Both the position numbers and the translations under genes were made by a program. Below are positions 37,745 to 49,226 of a stretch of 64,000 nucleotides of DNA, one piece after another (the stretch's first letter is position 1; each line of letters begins with the position of its first letter). The stretch comes from Engraulis encrasicolus (Eukaryota; Chordata; Actinopteri; Clupeiformes; Engraulidae). Under the pieces are notes generated by a model, which saw nothing but the letters and a program-made list of their open reading frames with translations, made no database searches and was not told the DNA's origin. The stretch is taken from assembly GCF_034702125.1 (NCBI RefSeq), contig NC_085875.1, positions 52,502,176 to 52,566,175 of the forward strand. The letters are read 5' to 3'.

Positions 37745-37879
37745 TAAGCAATAAGCCACTTGAGTCCGTGGGTTATGCTCAATTGATAACAGGCAAGGGG
37801 ACGTTTCGCGTCGTGCCCCACTCCCCTTTGCCTGTTATCAATTGAGCATAACCCACGGACTCAAGTGACTTATTGCTTA
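37745..37879. repeat. Near-perfect 57-base inverted repeat (hairpin)
   Basis: Left arm 37745-37801 (taagcaataagccacttgag ... aacaggcaagggga) and right arm 37822-37879 (tcccctttgcctgttatcaa ... gacttattgctta) are reverse complements with about one mismatch and one extra T. The loop of about 20 bases contains gtttcgcgtcgtgcc. The structure is a fold-back MITE or palindromic repeat inside the Ginger-like element. Confidence 0.9.
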
Positions 37880-38108
37880 ATTGTTTAATTGTTTGTTATT
37901 TGAAGTTTTAAAAAGAATGTTTTAACACTTAGCTTTTTTTTGGCTGGTTAATTTCACCCCGCACCTGTCGAAGAGACTCATGTTTACCTTTTTAACAAAA
38001 GACAAAAAATAAAGAAAACATGCACACAAAAGTTGAGAAGAGTCAGTTACAGAAAATGATGTGAGAATGTATCTAGACTTGCAAAATATGCAGATTTTTG
38101 GTACTTAC

Positions 38109-40138
38109 GTGGTTCCAGAACTCACGGCCTCTGTCAGTCAAGATAACCTCAGGAGAGCCATGTGTCAGGAAGATGTCCATCATTGCCTATAACATAACAA
38201 GACACACACACACACACACATTAGTGGTACAACTAAGTCATAGGTGAAGAGTAGCTTCTCAGTGCTGATGGGGTCGCCGGCATCATGACAACATTATCGA
38301 ACGCCTTAGTAACAGAATAAGACATAGCCGCCACAAAAAAGGTTATAACATAGGCTCTGCGCTAAGGGGTTAAAATCTATTACTTGCTGTCATTTAACAC
38401 ACACCTCAGAGGTAAGCAGTGCCTGCTTCTTCTTAATGGGTCTTGCCTCCACCCATTTTGTGAAGAAGTCGGTCGCTGTCAGGAGGTAACGGTTCCCACC
38501 TTTGCTTGACTTCTGCAGGGGTCCGATGAGGTCAACACCTTCAAAAAGATTACGCACAGAAAGCCATATTATTGTCATCTTGTCATTTTAATACTGTAAC
38601 TTGTGCCTGTCCATGCAAAGTACTGTCTTACCGATCATATGCCAGGGTGCAACCGGCTTTATCGGCTTCAGCTCAGGTGACTCCGTCTTCACCTTCTCAA
38701 ATCTTTCGCAGTGTTTGCAGCCATAAATCTTAATGATAAAATAGCAAATGAGTGTAATATTGTAAGTAGTTGTATATTACATTACATTGCACTATAAAGC
38801 ATAAATCACAAGCACACTATTAATCTAGTAGCCATTACAGGGGGTCCACGTGCACCCCACGTAATTGTTGTTGACATCCATTTTTTTAGACTCCTTAATA
38901 TGTCTAGTTAACAATAAAAGATGTTAACATTACTGCAAATTGTCTAATCACATAACTTTTGAACCCAACATGGTACAAAGACAAATAACACCACATTTAG
39001 GGCTGGTGATGAAAAAAGTTCATTCAGGGCTCTGGACACATGGCTTTATTGTTTTAAATCACCTACCGTCTTCCCCACATCAGCAGTGATACTGCGCCAG
39101 TAGAACCGGTTTGTGATCTTGTCCACCATGCGGTCCCTGCCGAAGTGGCCTGCATGAACCTCGTTGAGGATGGCGTCCCTCTCCTCCTGGGAAAACACGA
39201 CCCTCCTCAATGACAAACCATCAGCTCCGACGTAGAACATGGTGTCACCTAAAAAGAGGGAATAAGTGGATGTCAATCATAAAATCTGGCGTGGGTGTTT
39301 GCCAACTGTTTTGATCCAAAACACATAGCACAAGACTGAACGCTTCACAGTTCTCTTCATTATTCAACAAGTCAAACAAAGGAATATTTCACTACATACA
39401 GTCTTACTACGGTACTACTTCAATTCAACATTGATAACTAGTAGCTCACCTTGTATACTCTTTCAGTTCATACAGTGATTGATTGTTTTCATTGATTGAC
39501 TAGTTTATCATGGTACTGGCACAAAAAACAGTCATCTGATTTCAATAATAAAGTATTTAGCCAAAGCTAATATACAACACTTGTTCCCAACACTTAGAAG
39601 AAGGGGGGCACTATACTAATACAACTGAGAAATAGTTTCAACCTGTATGAATCAGTCGGTTTCTTTGACTGACGTGTGATGTAGGATCTGTCACCTCATT
39701 GATAGGACTCTCAGGTGAATTCTGAGGTGAAAATACTTCTAAAATATAATTATCACTATATACACCTTATATAAACATGGCCACACTCCTTGCACAACAT
39801 TTCAATATTTCACACAAATGAATAAAAACGGCAATATCACCAAAAAAGCAACGTTGTACCCATGTCTGTCTTGGCTAAGTCGAAGCATTTCATTCACTCC
39901 TGCTAGCTAGCTGTCTTACTTCTTATTAGCTCTATCCGATACACAAATATGGTCTCTGCTGGGTTGCTTAAGTCAAAATCACGACATTATACATCTTAAT
40001 ATAAAGTAAATATTTACCTTGAAGGGAGAAGCTTTTGGACGCCTTCCTTATGGCTCTTTTGGAAGATTCGCTTGCCCCTGGCTTGTATTTCTCCTGGCTA
40101 GAAAGGTAAAAGAAAATGTCTTCAGGTGAAACGGGCAT
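38109..40138 (-). CDS. Ginger-like integrase, five recognisable exons, 3' end missing
   Basis: Exons on minus: 40138-40018 (MPVSPEDIFFYLSSQEKY, ends before GTAAAT), 39248-39067, 38728-38632, 38538-38405 and 38186-38109. All join AG-to-GT with matching phases: 612 bases, 204 codons, no stop. Exon 2 carries VHAGHFGRDRMVDKI and exon 3 GCKHCERFEK, together an HHCC zinc-binding domain (His 72, 75; Cys 105, 108). Exon 4 has GVDLIGPLQKSSKGGNRYLL (catalytic Asp 136) and exon 5 VILTDRGREFWNH (second catalytic Asp 196). The spacing fits the retroviral-type integrase core. The exon that should hold the catalytic Glu (YHPQTNG...E) is not found downstream. The open, phased exons suggest a recent copy. A domesticated host gene seems unlikely given the TIRs. 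Confidence 0.8.
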
Positions 40139-40876
40139 CTTGATGATAAGTACTCTAAACAAATAAAGTATCACGATGATTTCACTGAGTCTAAAATATT
40201 ACAGTCAAATGTCACGTCAGCTAACGAACAAGTAGCTTAAACTAACTAGCCTGACAGGCAATAAACGTCCTACGACAAGAATGACAACAGCAAATGAATC
40301 GCTGACAGTTGAGCTGCAAGAGAAAGACTTTAGGTCAAGTAATTAAAAGTTTAGCTGCTGGAAATTGAGATTGTAGATCACAGACACTGCCAAGAAAACA
40401 ATGCGTGCTCTCTGCTTAGCTGATCTGAGGCGAATGACGAGTGTTTTGTCATTAAATTGCACTTCTAAGCGCGAGCGCACCTGCCATAGCGACCAGCATA
40501 GCGACGTTGTTGAACAGCTGATTCGAACGCGATTGTTGCGTCACCCGGAACTTTTTCCCTGCCCGGAACAAATTCCCTGTGACAGTACCCCTGTGAAAAG
40601 TAAAAATCTAAATCGGCACACCGAGCCGAACGTTTCGGTCTTTGAAAGAAATTTCCGTAAAAGTATATAACTTCTCCCTCCACTTTCTTCCTAACCAACG
40701 ACGGCCAGGAGTGGGCATTTGAAACGGAAGCAGTGTTAACGTAAGACACAGGAAAGGCAAATGGCATGATACAGATGAGGAGATGCAAATGAATGAATGT
40801 TATATATGACAATTTAATTATCAACTGCAAGGTAACATTACATTTAACTCAAGGCTACTGTAGGGTACATAGGGTA

Positions 40877-42176
40877 CAGTGTTGGGCAAGTTACTTTGAA
40901 AAAGTAACTAGTTACTAGTTACTAGTTACTTCTCCAAAAAAGTAACTGAGTTACTTTCTGAGTTACTCCGGTATCAAAGTAACTAGTTACCAGTAAAAGT
41001 AACTATTGCGTTACTCGCCCCCCCGACCATGTTTCATAAACCACATAGAGAAGGACGGTAAAGACAGGTAACGATACAAACAACAATTTATTGCAACATA
41101 ATAAACCAAAGCCACTGGATGGACAAAATATATATATTTTTTTTTTATAAAAGAAAATAACACATTTTAATAGGCTTATTTAAATTCAACTGAAAATGTG
41201 CATGTTAAATCCAACTTTAAATTACTACTAAATGTAGTATTTACATTTTAATTATTACTAAATGCTATCCTTTCAAACAAGACCAGAGATTTTCTAGGCC
41301 TATCTAAACTGTCTCTGACAAGACTACGATTACGTCATTTTGTAGTTCACAGAGTCGTGAAGCAGTAAAAGACGCGACCACAAAATGCGGAAGTAGCCAC
41401 TTTGCGTCTTTGTCTCGAAGCGTGCGAGTGGAGTTTGTGTTGTTATCAGCGAACTATCAGCGAGCTATTTCATCGTGGTTAGTGAGAAGTTGAATCATGA
41501 TGAAGTTCTGAGCATGTTATTTGCCTATTCTGACTCTGAAGGACAGTTTTTATCTCACGAGGAGGATAATGATCGGACGAGCACTCTTTGTTTACCGCGG
41601 CGAAACTTCCAAAGGCAGTGATGCCGACATGCGAAGCAAGGATGTTCTCTAAGCATACACACACATTGAAACTCATTCGGTGACTTTATCCGATCTCAAG
41701 TGAGTCGGCGGTAGTGGCGAATGCAGTCGTAGTGTCCATACAGGTAGTCCTATTGGTGGAGGAATTAGGGGTGAGAGTGGTTCTGGTTTTTGTTAGCTTG
41801 CGCTCCCTCCAGCCACCTATCCGGACGCAAACTCAATAATCCTGGGATCAGACGAACACTGTTCACCAAGCAGCACACACACACTCATTCTGTCCCTCTT
41901 TCTGAGTTCTACTGGGTGGATGGCAGCGGCGAACGTGGCCATATGACCAGAGAGAGTAGAGAGAATATCTCTGATATGGCCGTATGGAGAGGTTTTGGTA
42001 ATAGAACGCACGGTGACGACGCATAGGCTACCCAAACAGTAACGTGCAGTAACGGATGGATGAAATTGTAACGCCGTTATACTGACAGTAAGAATAATTA
42101 GTTAGATTATCCGTTACTGAAAAAAGTAACGGCGTTAGTAACGCCGTTTATTTAAACGCCGTTATTCCCAACACTG
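40877..42176. mobile_element. TIR element with 9-bp duplication (cagtgttggg ends)
   Basis: Left end cagtgttgggcaagttactt, right end gttattcccaacactg. The flanks are catagggta on both sides (40868-40876 and 42177-42185). The borders are rich in gtaac/agtaact blocks. A 9-bp duplication is characteristic of Mutator-like elements, but hAT with one base of chance extension is possible. The 1300-base interior contains short frames (41479-41676 minus, 41790-42026 plus) with no recognised domain. Confidence 0.8.
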
Positions 42177-42191
42177 CATAGGGTACAGTGA

Positions 42192-42235
42192 CATTTTACC
42201 CAAGATAGATAGACAGAGAGAGGGAAAGAGAGAGG

Positions 42236-42262
<27 letters not shown>
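42192..42262. repeat. (GA)n-rich tract
   Basis: Imperfect GA repeat with gggaa interruptions, just right of the 9-bp TSD element. Confidence 0.85.
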
Positions 42263-42269
<7 letters not shown>

Positions 42270-42544
42270 TTCCCTTCAGAGATGGAATGAGACTCCAAGA
42301 GGAATCTCTGAAGTGAGATTATATACTGCAACCCCCCACCCCAAAAGTGTCCCTTTGTCTTGCTAGGTCAGTGACACCCCAAGGGTTTCAGCCCCCACAT
42401 GGCATTGGGGGGGGGGGGGATGATTACCAGATAACAGCAACAGTAACAACAACAATATACAGTAAGTTCTGGATCATCCAAAAATGTCCATGTTTACATA
42501 TCTATCTTGAGCGGTTCTGCAAAATCGATTGTAGAAGAATAAGA

Positions 42545-43125
42545 AAATTAACTAGATTGCATTTCCTCACAGAAAATGCTGGAGTATGCTTGCCCGTCTT
42601 GCATTCGTTGCCCTTTATGCATGCGTTACCCTTCATGCATATGCTGCCCTTCATGCATACACAACATACAGTTGACCACCTAGATATGAGCTAACTTCTT
42701 GTTTAAAAATTGTAGGATGATTGGAAAAAAAATGTGGCGGGAGCTTTTTTTTATTGATTTTGAAAATGTCAAAATGGTGGGAAATCCATAATGGTAAATA
42801 TGATATTATAGGGTGCGTTGGATTCGGTTGTATGGGTGTAAAATTGGGTATAAAATTGGGTTCTGATACAAGAGATATCAGAGATATGAGCTCACTTCCT
42901 GTTTGGTATCCTCGCTGCCAACTTTGATTGGCTCCTGTTTGAAGACGGTTTGATCAATCGTTACAGGACTTTTAGGGTAGATGTATCTCAGTCCGAAGCC
43001 CTCATACAATTTTTCGTGATGATTGGTCAAAAATTGTGGGCAGGGCACCATTTTTATTGATTTTTACAAAATTCAAAATGGCGGGGAAACTATCCTGGCA
43101 GAAAATGACGTCATAGGGTGCATAG
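42545..43125 (+). repeat. Dispersed repeat, blocks A, B and C contiguous
   Basis: Block A (42545-42700) matches 31909-32060. Block B (42735-42830) and block C (43000-43125) match the units at 35250-35350 and 35570-35700. Here all three lie within 580 bases. In the other locus A and B/C are separated by the YqaJ/transposase element. Confidence 0.75.
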
Positions 43126-44019
43126 GCCGCATGGCAAGCATACTAATAAAAAGAAACGGAGAGATAACATGGCAAGCATACTAATAATAAGAATAATAAT
43201 AAACGGTCGGATAGCAATAATAAGCGGAAGAATAAATACTAATAAAGGACACAATACATGAGAGAAACAAAGGAAAATATAAGGAAATTTAAAGATCATA
43301 GAGAAAATTGTGCACTGAATGCAGACATAGGTGTTAAACAAGCTTATTTGTTATACAACATAAAAGTGAATAAATATAACAGTGAAATAGTAAAAAAAAA
43401 TATTCGCACATCGTAAAAGCTCCCTTGTCATGATTTTATTGTGAAAAAAGGCACAACGTTTTGACCGGCAAGGTGTTAGAGTACACAGTCAGTGGGCAGG
43501 TCTACATATAGACAATGGGGCTGGGCCCTCAGACATCAATCAAAGAAACAACATTCTCCATAGGTCACCTAAGGTCTTCAGTTAGTTAATGGTGACGTTC
43601 AATATTGACAAATAGTAGACACATTAAAATACCACTCCTGAACTCATTGCCATCCCATCCCACAGAAGATAAGAAACCTAAAAATGAAACCCATGAATAT
43701 CACAACCGCCTACAAGCGGTTCAGCTACTGTGTAGGCTGATCACATGTCCAAAATGAAACGGCTGCAGATCATCTCTGATTGAGCATGTTGATAGCAAGC
43801 TCACAGGCCATCATGTCCCTCAGCTATTTGTTCTCGAGGCCATCGCTGAATTCAGTAGAACTAGCTGTTTTGAAAACAGAGGACAGGAAAGTAGACTACT
43901 GTCACAGGTGCTTTACTTTCAAGAAATGATTTGCTATGCTACTGTTGACATTATTATTGTGGTAGGGATGTGATTTCTCCTTGACACATTTCCTCCTTTG
44001 CCCTGTGCTCATCCACAAG
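43126..44019. other. No gene recognised
   Basis: A/T-rich with (aataat) patches near 43165-43240. Nothing else supported. Confidence 0.4.
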
Positions 44020-44135
44020 CAGTGTTGCCAGATTTAAGAAATAAGCAACTGGCGTCCTAAAAACAAGCCCAAAAGAAGCGACTGACTGGTGTTCTAAAAA
44101 CACGGCCAAAAAGCAGCTTTTAAAAAAAAAAGGCT
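44020..44135 (+). mobile_element. hAT MITE fragment (cagtgttgccagat end)
   Basis: Left end cagtgttgccagatttaaga matches the terminus of the 23390-23587 MITE. Inside are two aaaaacaagccc/aaaaacacggcc units. The right end was not found. Confidence 0.55.
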
Positions 44136-47040
44136 GGGTGGGTCGTCAGTCATGTACGTGCCTGGTCAGGGAAGACCTTGCTCTTTGCGAGTGTCTGGGG
44201 TAGTTATAATCCAAGTAAGTGACCGTGGCAGACACAGAGAGCTGCTGTAGTACTGTAGGGTGAGTGAGAATAACTGAGTTATTTACATCCCAGCTGTTTT
44301 GTGGGATAGAACCTTTTTATTTTATCAATGACAATGTTAAATAATACATTTTACTAAAATAACACCACACAGGCATTAATATACATGTAATGAGTCAGAT
44401 TATGTCAAAAACTCAATTTCGACCAAAAATGGAGATATAACCTTATAATTCTCAGATCACGATATGCTTCCCATCTCGAGGAAGTTCAGACACATGGTTG
44501 TCTCTTTCATTTGCTTTGAATCTCAAAGCATCAAAAAATGAATTTACTTTCTGGGTTTTATTTTACTCCTGAAGTGAGTTGTGATACAGTTTTGTTGATA
44601 TCAACTTGCTGTAGTAAATGTACTTGTATTGCCCCTATTAATGTTGACTGAGAAGAGGGTTACAAGTAAATTCACATGTATTTATTTATCTGACAGGATA
44701 AATACAGTAGAATGGCTTCAGTAGTGAGAAGATACAAAGTTCTCAAGTCTCACGCTTTGAGAGTGTGACACGCATCTCAACGAGTTCACACTCACACGCC
44801 ATACGTGGGATTTCACACTCTTAAATTTTCCTATTGGCGCATGTGAATTCCTCCAAACTATCCACAGACGCGTCAGCTATTTGGTAACAGCGCTTCTGCG
44901 CTCAGTTATCTAGCCCTAATTACAACGCTATTCTGCCAATCAGAAAATAGAATTTTCTGTTGTCGGGTAGATTTAAATGTCCATCTAGAGTTCTATCTAA
45001 AATGGCGTGCCTACAGGTAGGCTACGTCAGTAGGCTGCGTGTTCAAAGTGAACTGGAGTTTTTTTTCGAACAGGCAGGTGAGGAGACGCGGTAGCCAGGA
45101 GCATCAGGTGATTACTTAATGTAGGTGGTAGCCTAATATAAGTCTTTTATTAGTTAGGCTACTATTTTTTTTCTCTTAGAGCTATATCTGTCTCCCCCAA
45201 CCATGTAGGCAGAGATGTTGAAAGAACCAAATGGTTGATAGCGAGCAGGCAAGCAACTGTAACCCCACTGCATGTTTTTCAGAAGATCCTTTCCTACCTA
45301 TAATCTGACAACTTCCTAAAGGCCTACATCTCTAATGATAGCCTACATGATTGTTGCCTAAATAGCTGCCAGTGCGTTCTCGCGCTGTCCATCTGCGGTC
45401 TTTTATAGGCTTTAAGCTCTAGGCTGCGTCGCTTTCTCTGCATTTTGCTCAAGTGGACACGGAAACGTGATTGATATCAATTTCATGATTTAGCCTACTT
45501 ATCATTCTATAAAATTCATATGTAGCCTAGTGGTCTGTATTTACAGGCGAGGTTCTGCTTCAGTCTAAAAATCTGGAAACCATCAGATGATTGATAGGTT
45601 GCGACTCGCTGTCGATATGGTCTTGTTCTGAGGACGATTTCGTTCGTTCAGTGCTAATTAAATACGATGGGTTTAGCTGTTTAGAGCTTTATTGTCACGT
45701 TTTAGGATATCATTATCATTTGCGTTATAGGCTATGTCAGGGAAGAAATGATGAGCGTGGAGACTGTGGGAGGTGGGCAAAGAGGAGAAAGAATGAACTC
45801 GAGGTGAACGCAGGGGGTGCCAGAGGAGAGGGCAAGTAAAAAGGCCGGGTCAACCAACATATTGGAGAGGGTAGTGAATAAAAAGGGCCTTATCTGGGGC
45901 TGGCAGCACCTACATTTTTTTTTTTTAAGTGCTTGGACTTAAGGCCTACTTGGAAACGCAAATGGATGTATATAAAAAGCAGAAAGCCTAGCCCATTTTA
46001 TCAAGATTTTTAAAAAACTAGAACTAGAATTTTTAGTTGATCTACATTCGGAAGGCCCATTTAGGCAAAACTATTAGCAGACCCAATTAATGATAGTTTA
46101 ATAATAAATAAAGGAGAAATAAAGATAAATTAAATAAATAAATAACCTATTGAATACATGTAGGCCATAGCTGGGTTGAAGGGAAACCTATAGCCTAAGG
46201 GATTCTTAAACTTTACTATGACAAGTCTCCCATTTACCAGTAGGTTCTAGCCAAGACCCCCTGGCCCTGACATGAGCCTTGCCACACTTTTTTCTGTGCA
46301 CCCAGTTTCACAACTTGATGAAGTTGGTGCATTCATAAACCCATTGAAGTATAGGCTACAGAGAGCATTATACTGTACTTGTATAAACATTGTACAGAAG
46401 GAAATTGTTCAGCTGTGTTTAGCTTATTTAAAAAAAAAAAATTGGGTTCTTAATTTTATTTAATTGATAAAAAATGTGGCTTCTTAATTTTATTTAATTG
46501 ATTAAATAATTCATTTTATTTCGCTGTATTTTTCCTGCCTACCTGCCACGCCCCCCCTGGCATCCCCTCGCGGCCCAGGGATCCCCGACCCTCACTTTGA
46601 AAACCACTGACCTAAAGGGTTGATGGATTGATGCCCCACCCCACCCTGAAAAAAGAAAACAAACAAAAACAAACAAAAACTCACACTCCAACCAAACTTC
46701 AAAACTTGAGAGCCCTGAGATATGTCTGGACCATCATCACGTTTTTGAAACAACAGACCTTGTTTGCTCTCACGCCATAACATAGATCACTCAAAAGCTT
46801 CTAAAATAAAGGCTCATATTCCTTGTATAGCATAGTTGGTGAGCCCTCATTCCCCTTGGCTGCCCAGCCAATCAAGGAGGTTTTAAGTTACTGAAACACA
46901 TTTGTCCAACTGCTATGGTTTCACAACCTGGACAAAAGACAAATAAATTGTAAAAATGGGATATTTTGAACAGAATGTGGTTCGGTTCACAGAGTTGGTT
47001 TGATATTATTTCATGTGCTGCCGGGGGAGGGATGGGGCTG
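44136..47040. other. No gene recognised
   Basis: About 2.9 kb with short frames on both strands, none with a domain I recognise. Local A/T runs lie at 45918-45927 and 46428-46441. If a host exon exists in the window, this and 59-61 kb are the places left to look. Confidence 0.4.
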
Positions 47041-47250
47041 CGGATGTGTGTGCGTGTGCGTGCGTGTGTGTAAGAGAGAGAGAGTGTGTGTGTGTCTGTG
47101 TGTGTGTGTGCGTGCATGCATGTGTTGTGCGTGCGTGTGAGAAAGGGAGGAGCGTGTGGATGTAGGGTGTGGTGTGGAGTTGTGGGGGGCACAAATTAAT
47201 GGTGTGTTTGTGCGTGTGTGTGTGTGTGTGCGTGTGCGTGTGTGTGTGGG
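47041..47250. repeat. Imperfect (GT)n/(GC)n-rich repeat with a duplicated segment
   Basis: GT/GCGT-rich. The segment gggggcacaaattaatggt occurs twice (about 47183-47203 and 47251-47269). Confidence 0.8.
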
Positions 47251-47663
47251 GGGGGCACAAATTAATGGTCATCTTGAAGGGCTAGACAGGCGCAGGCAAA
47301 ATGTTGAAGTTTTGGAAAAAGTTACAAGAAAATGGTGAGGCGAATAGGAAATGACACCCTCTTACAGCTTAGTAAAAGAAACACACGCATGACATCATAA
47401 GTCACTCATGATGAAGTTGTTTGAGAAAACAGATTTAAGGTATTGCCAGCCCCTTCAGCTGCAGTGCCTTCAGCGGCCGGCCTTTCTTACGCACACTGCT
47501 GTGATGTATCGCAGGGCAACAACTTTACGTCTGTTTTATTTCTGTCTTCTTCGTTTAAATCATTTGAGCTGCAGTTGGCTTCCTTTCCACATCCCATGTA
47601 GGATTAAAGTCGACAGTAAAACAGAATCTTAGCTCGACATCCAAGCAGTATTTCATCTCAACC

Positions 47664-47790
47664 GTGAACTCACAGGGGTAGCTTTGCACATGTACGTATA
47701 GGAGGATACTGTGGAACTCACTGGGGTAGCTTTGCACATGTACGTATAGGAGGATACTGTGGAACTCACTGGGGTAGCTTTGCACATGTA
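47664..47790. repeat. 48-base minisatellite, ~2.6 units
   Basis: The unit gaactcactggggtagctt, tgcacatgtacgtatagg, aggatactgtg repeats with almost no change. The period is 48, so the minus frame across it shows a 16-residue repeat (HVQSYPSEFHSILLYV). No protein family recognised. Confidence 0.9.
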
Positions 47791-48285
47791 TATTGCCATA
47801 CAAATTCAAAGTGCAGTAACTACTGTATGCCAACATTGAAACTGAGAAAAAGGCCTTCAAAGCCTTGGAATTGCTTTGGATATTGTATGCAAATTTGACA
47901 TAACAATAGTGAAATGGGACACATTTGGGCTATGAGGGTTTATCACAAGATAACGATGTAATAAAGACCATTTACTGTCTAAACTCAATTTTCACTAAAT
48001 ACTGCACTTTGCCTTTGTAGGGGAGGTGGATATTGTGGAATATCGTACACCGTACACAGGACCAGCAAAGTAAGAAAAGAAACACCCAACAGCTACCAGT
48101 GGCCTGATCACATATTTTTATGTAAATATTATGTTTTTACATCATGTGGAGGAATGAAATGACAAGTGAAGTTATTGTTTTATTTATGTCCAGAGGCCGT
48201 AATGGTTTTAGTGAAGTCATAACTTGCTGTACACAGAGGGCAGTGACAGACTGTTCCTCATGGGATTTCCTGGATGGCTTGTCTG

Positions 48286-48395
<110 letters not shown>

Positions 48396-48690
48396 ATGCG
48401 TGTGCACGTGTGTGTGTGTGTGTGTCTGCACTTCCGCATGCTTGCGTGCGTGCGCACGTGTGTGCATGCGTGTGTGAGTGAGCAGAGTAATAGACATCCA
48501 CATATTCTTTTACACTCATGCATATAGGCCTATACTCACAGGTACAGTTTAAGTCCCCCCTCTAGGATTAAATAACACCAATGCACTCTCTGAGTCTGTT
48601 GGCACAAGTACATGTATTGACACAATTGTAACCTTCGCATTCTTTTTACATTATCCAAAGTGAAGTGATATTTCCCAACATGAAAATCTT

Positions 48691-48773
48691 AGAATAGAAT
48701 AGAATAGAATAGAATAGAATAGAATAGAACAGAACAGCACAGCACAGCACAGCACAGCACAGCACAGCACAGC
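48691..48773. repeat. Pentanucleotide array with three successive variants
   Basis: About seven AGAAT units, then two AGAAC, then about seven AGCAC, in phase. Consistent with point changes spread by slippage. 48774-49226 holds no recognised gene. Confidence 0.95.
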
Positions 48774-49226
48774 CTTATGTTTTATTACAAATCTACTTGG
48801 AATAAAACACAGCATTTCTTGAAAAATGAATGTTAATACAAATAAATGTCACTCTGAAAGCAGTTCTCCCGATGAAACAGGAAAAAAAACCTTGCCTCAA
48901 GTCCAGGACAATGGATCCACTGAAAACACGTAAAAACAGCAAAACTGTGGATGTCTTCCATCCTACCGAGACCAGTCACATCACAAGGCCGATCTATAGC
49001 ACACAATTTCGGGCTGACGGTCCTCAAATACCCAGTCCTGGCTGTGGCGGTCATCATAGCTGGAGCTATTGTGCGAGGTGTTGTGGCTCTTCAAGCCCAG
49101 GCAATGTGCTTTTCACTGGGGCACCCTGTGGACACATGTGGGATTTTTTTTTCTTTTTCGATCAGAAATGACTACAGCCCGGAGACTACACCCCCCGCCC
49201 CCCTCATGGAGGTCAATGTACTCACC

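Larger units (their letters stand above)
35814..40584 (-). mobile_element. Ginger-like DNA transposon (integrase-type cut-and-paste element)
   Basis: The left end tgtcacagggaatttgttcc and the right end in reverse complement are nearly identical for about 80 bases (one mismatch seen) and similar for about 110. They are flanked by gtac on both sides (35810-35813 and 40585-40588). The 5' TGTNR start, the 4-bp TSD and an internal retroviral/gypsy-type integrase are the defining traits of Ginger elements. Length is 4771 bases. The integrase gene occupies the right half on the minus strand. The left half holds other repeats and a strong hairpin, and the last integrase exons are not visible. Confidence 0.85.

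Noticed and set aside
38390..39276. Gypsy LTR retrotransposon integrase
   Set aside because: The motifs are gypsy-like, but there are no LTRs, gag, protease or RT. TIRs with a 4-bp duplication and spliced exons fit a Ginger-like DNA transposon better.
44700..45850. Possible host promoter or exon near CpG-containing sequence
   Set aside because: No open frame with splice sites or protein similarity could be assembled; composition alone is not enough.
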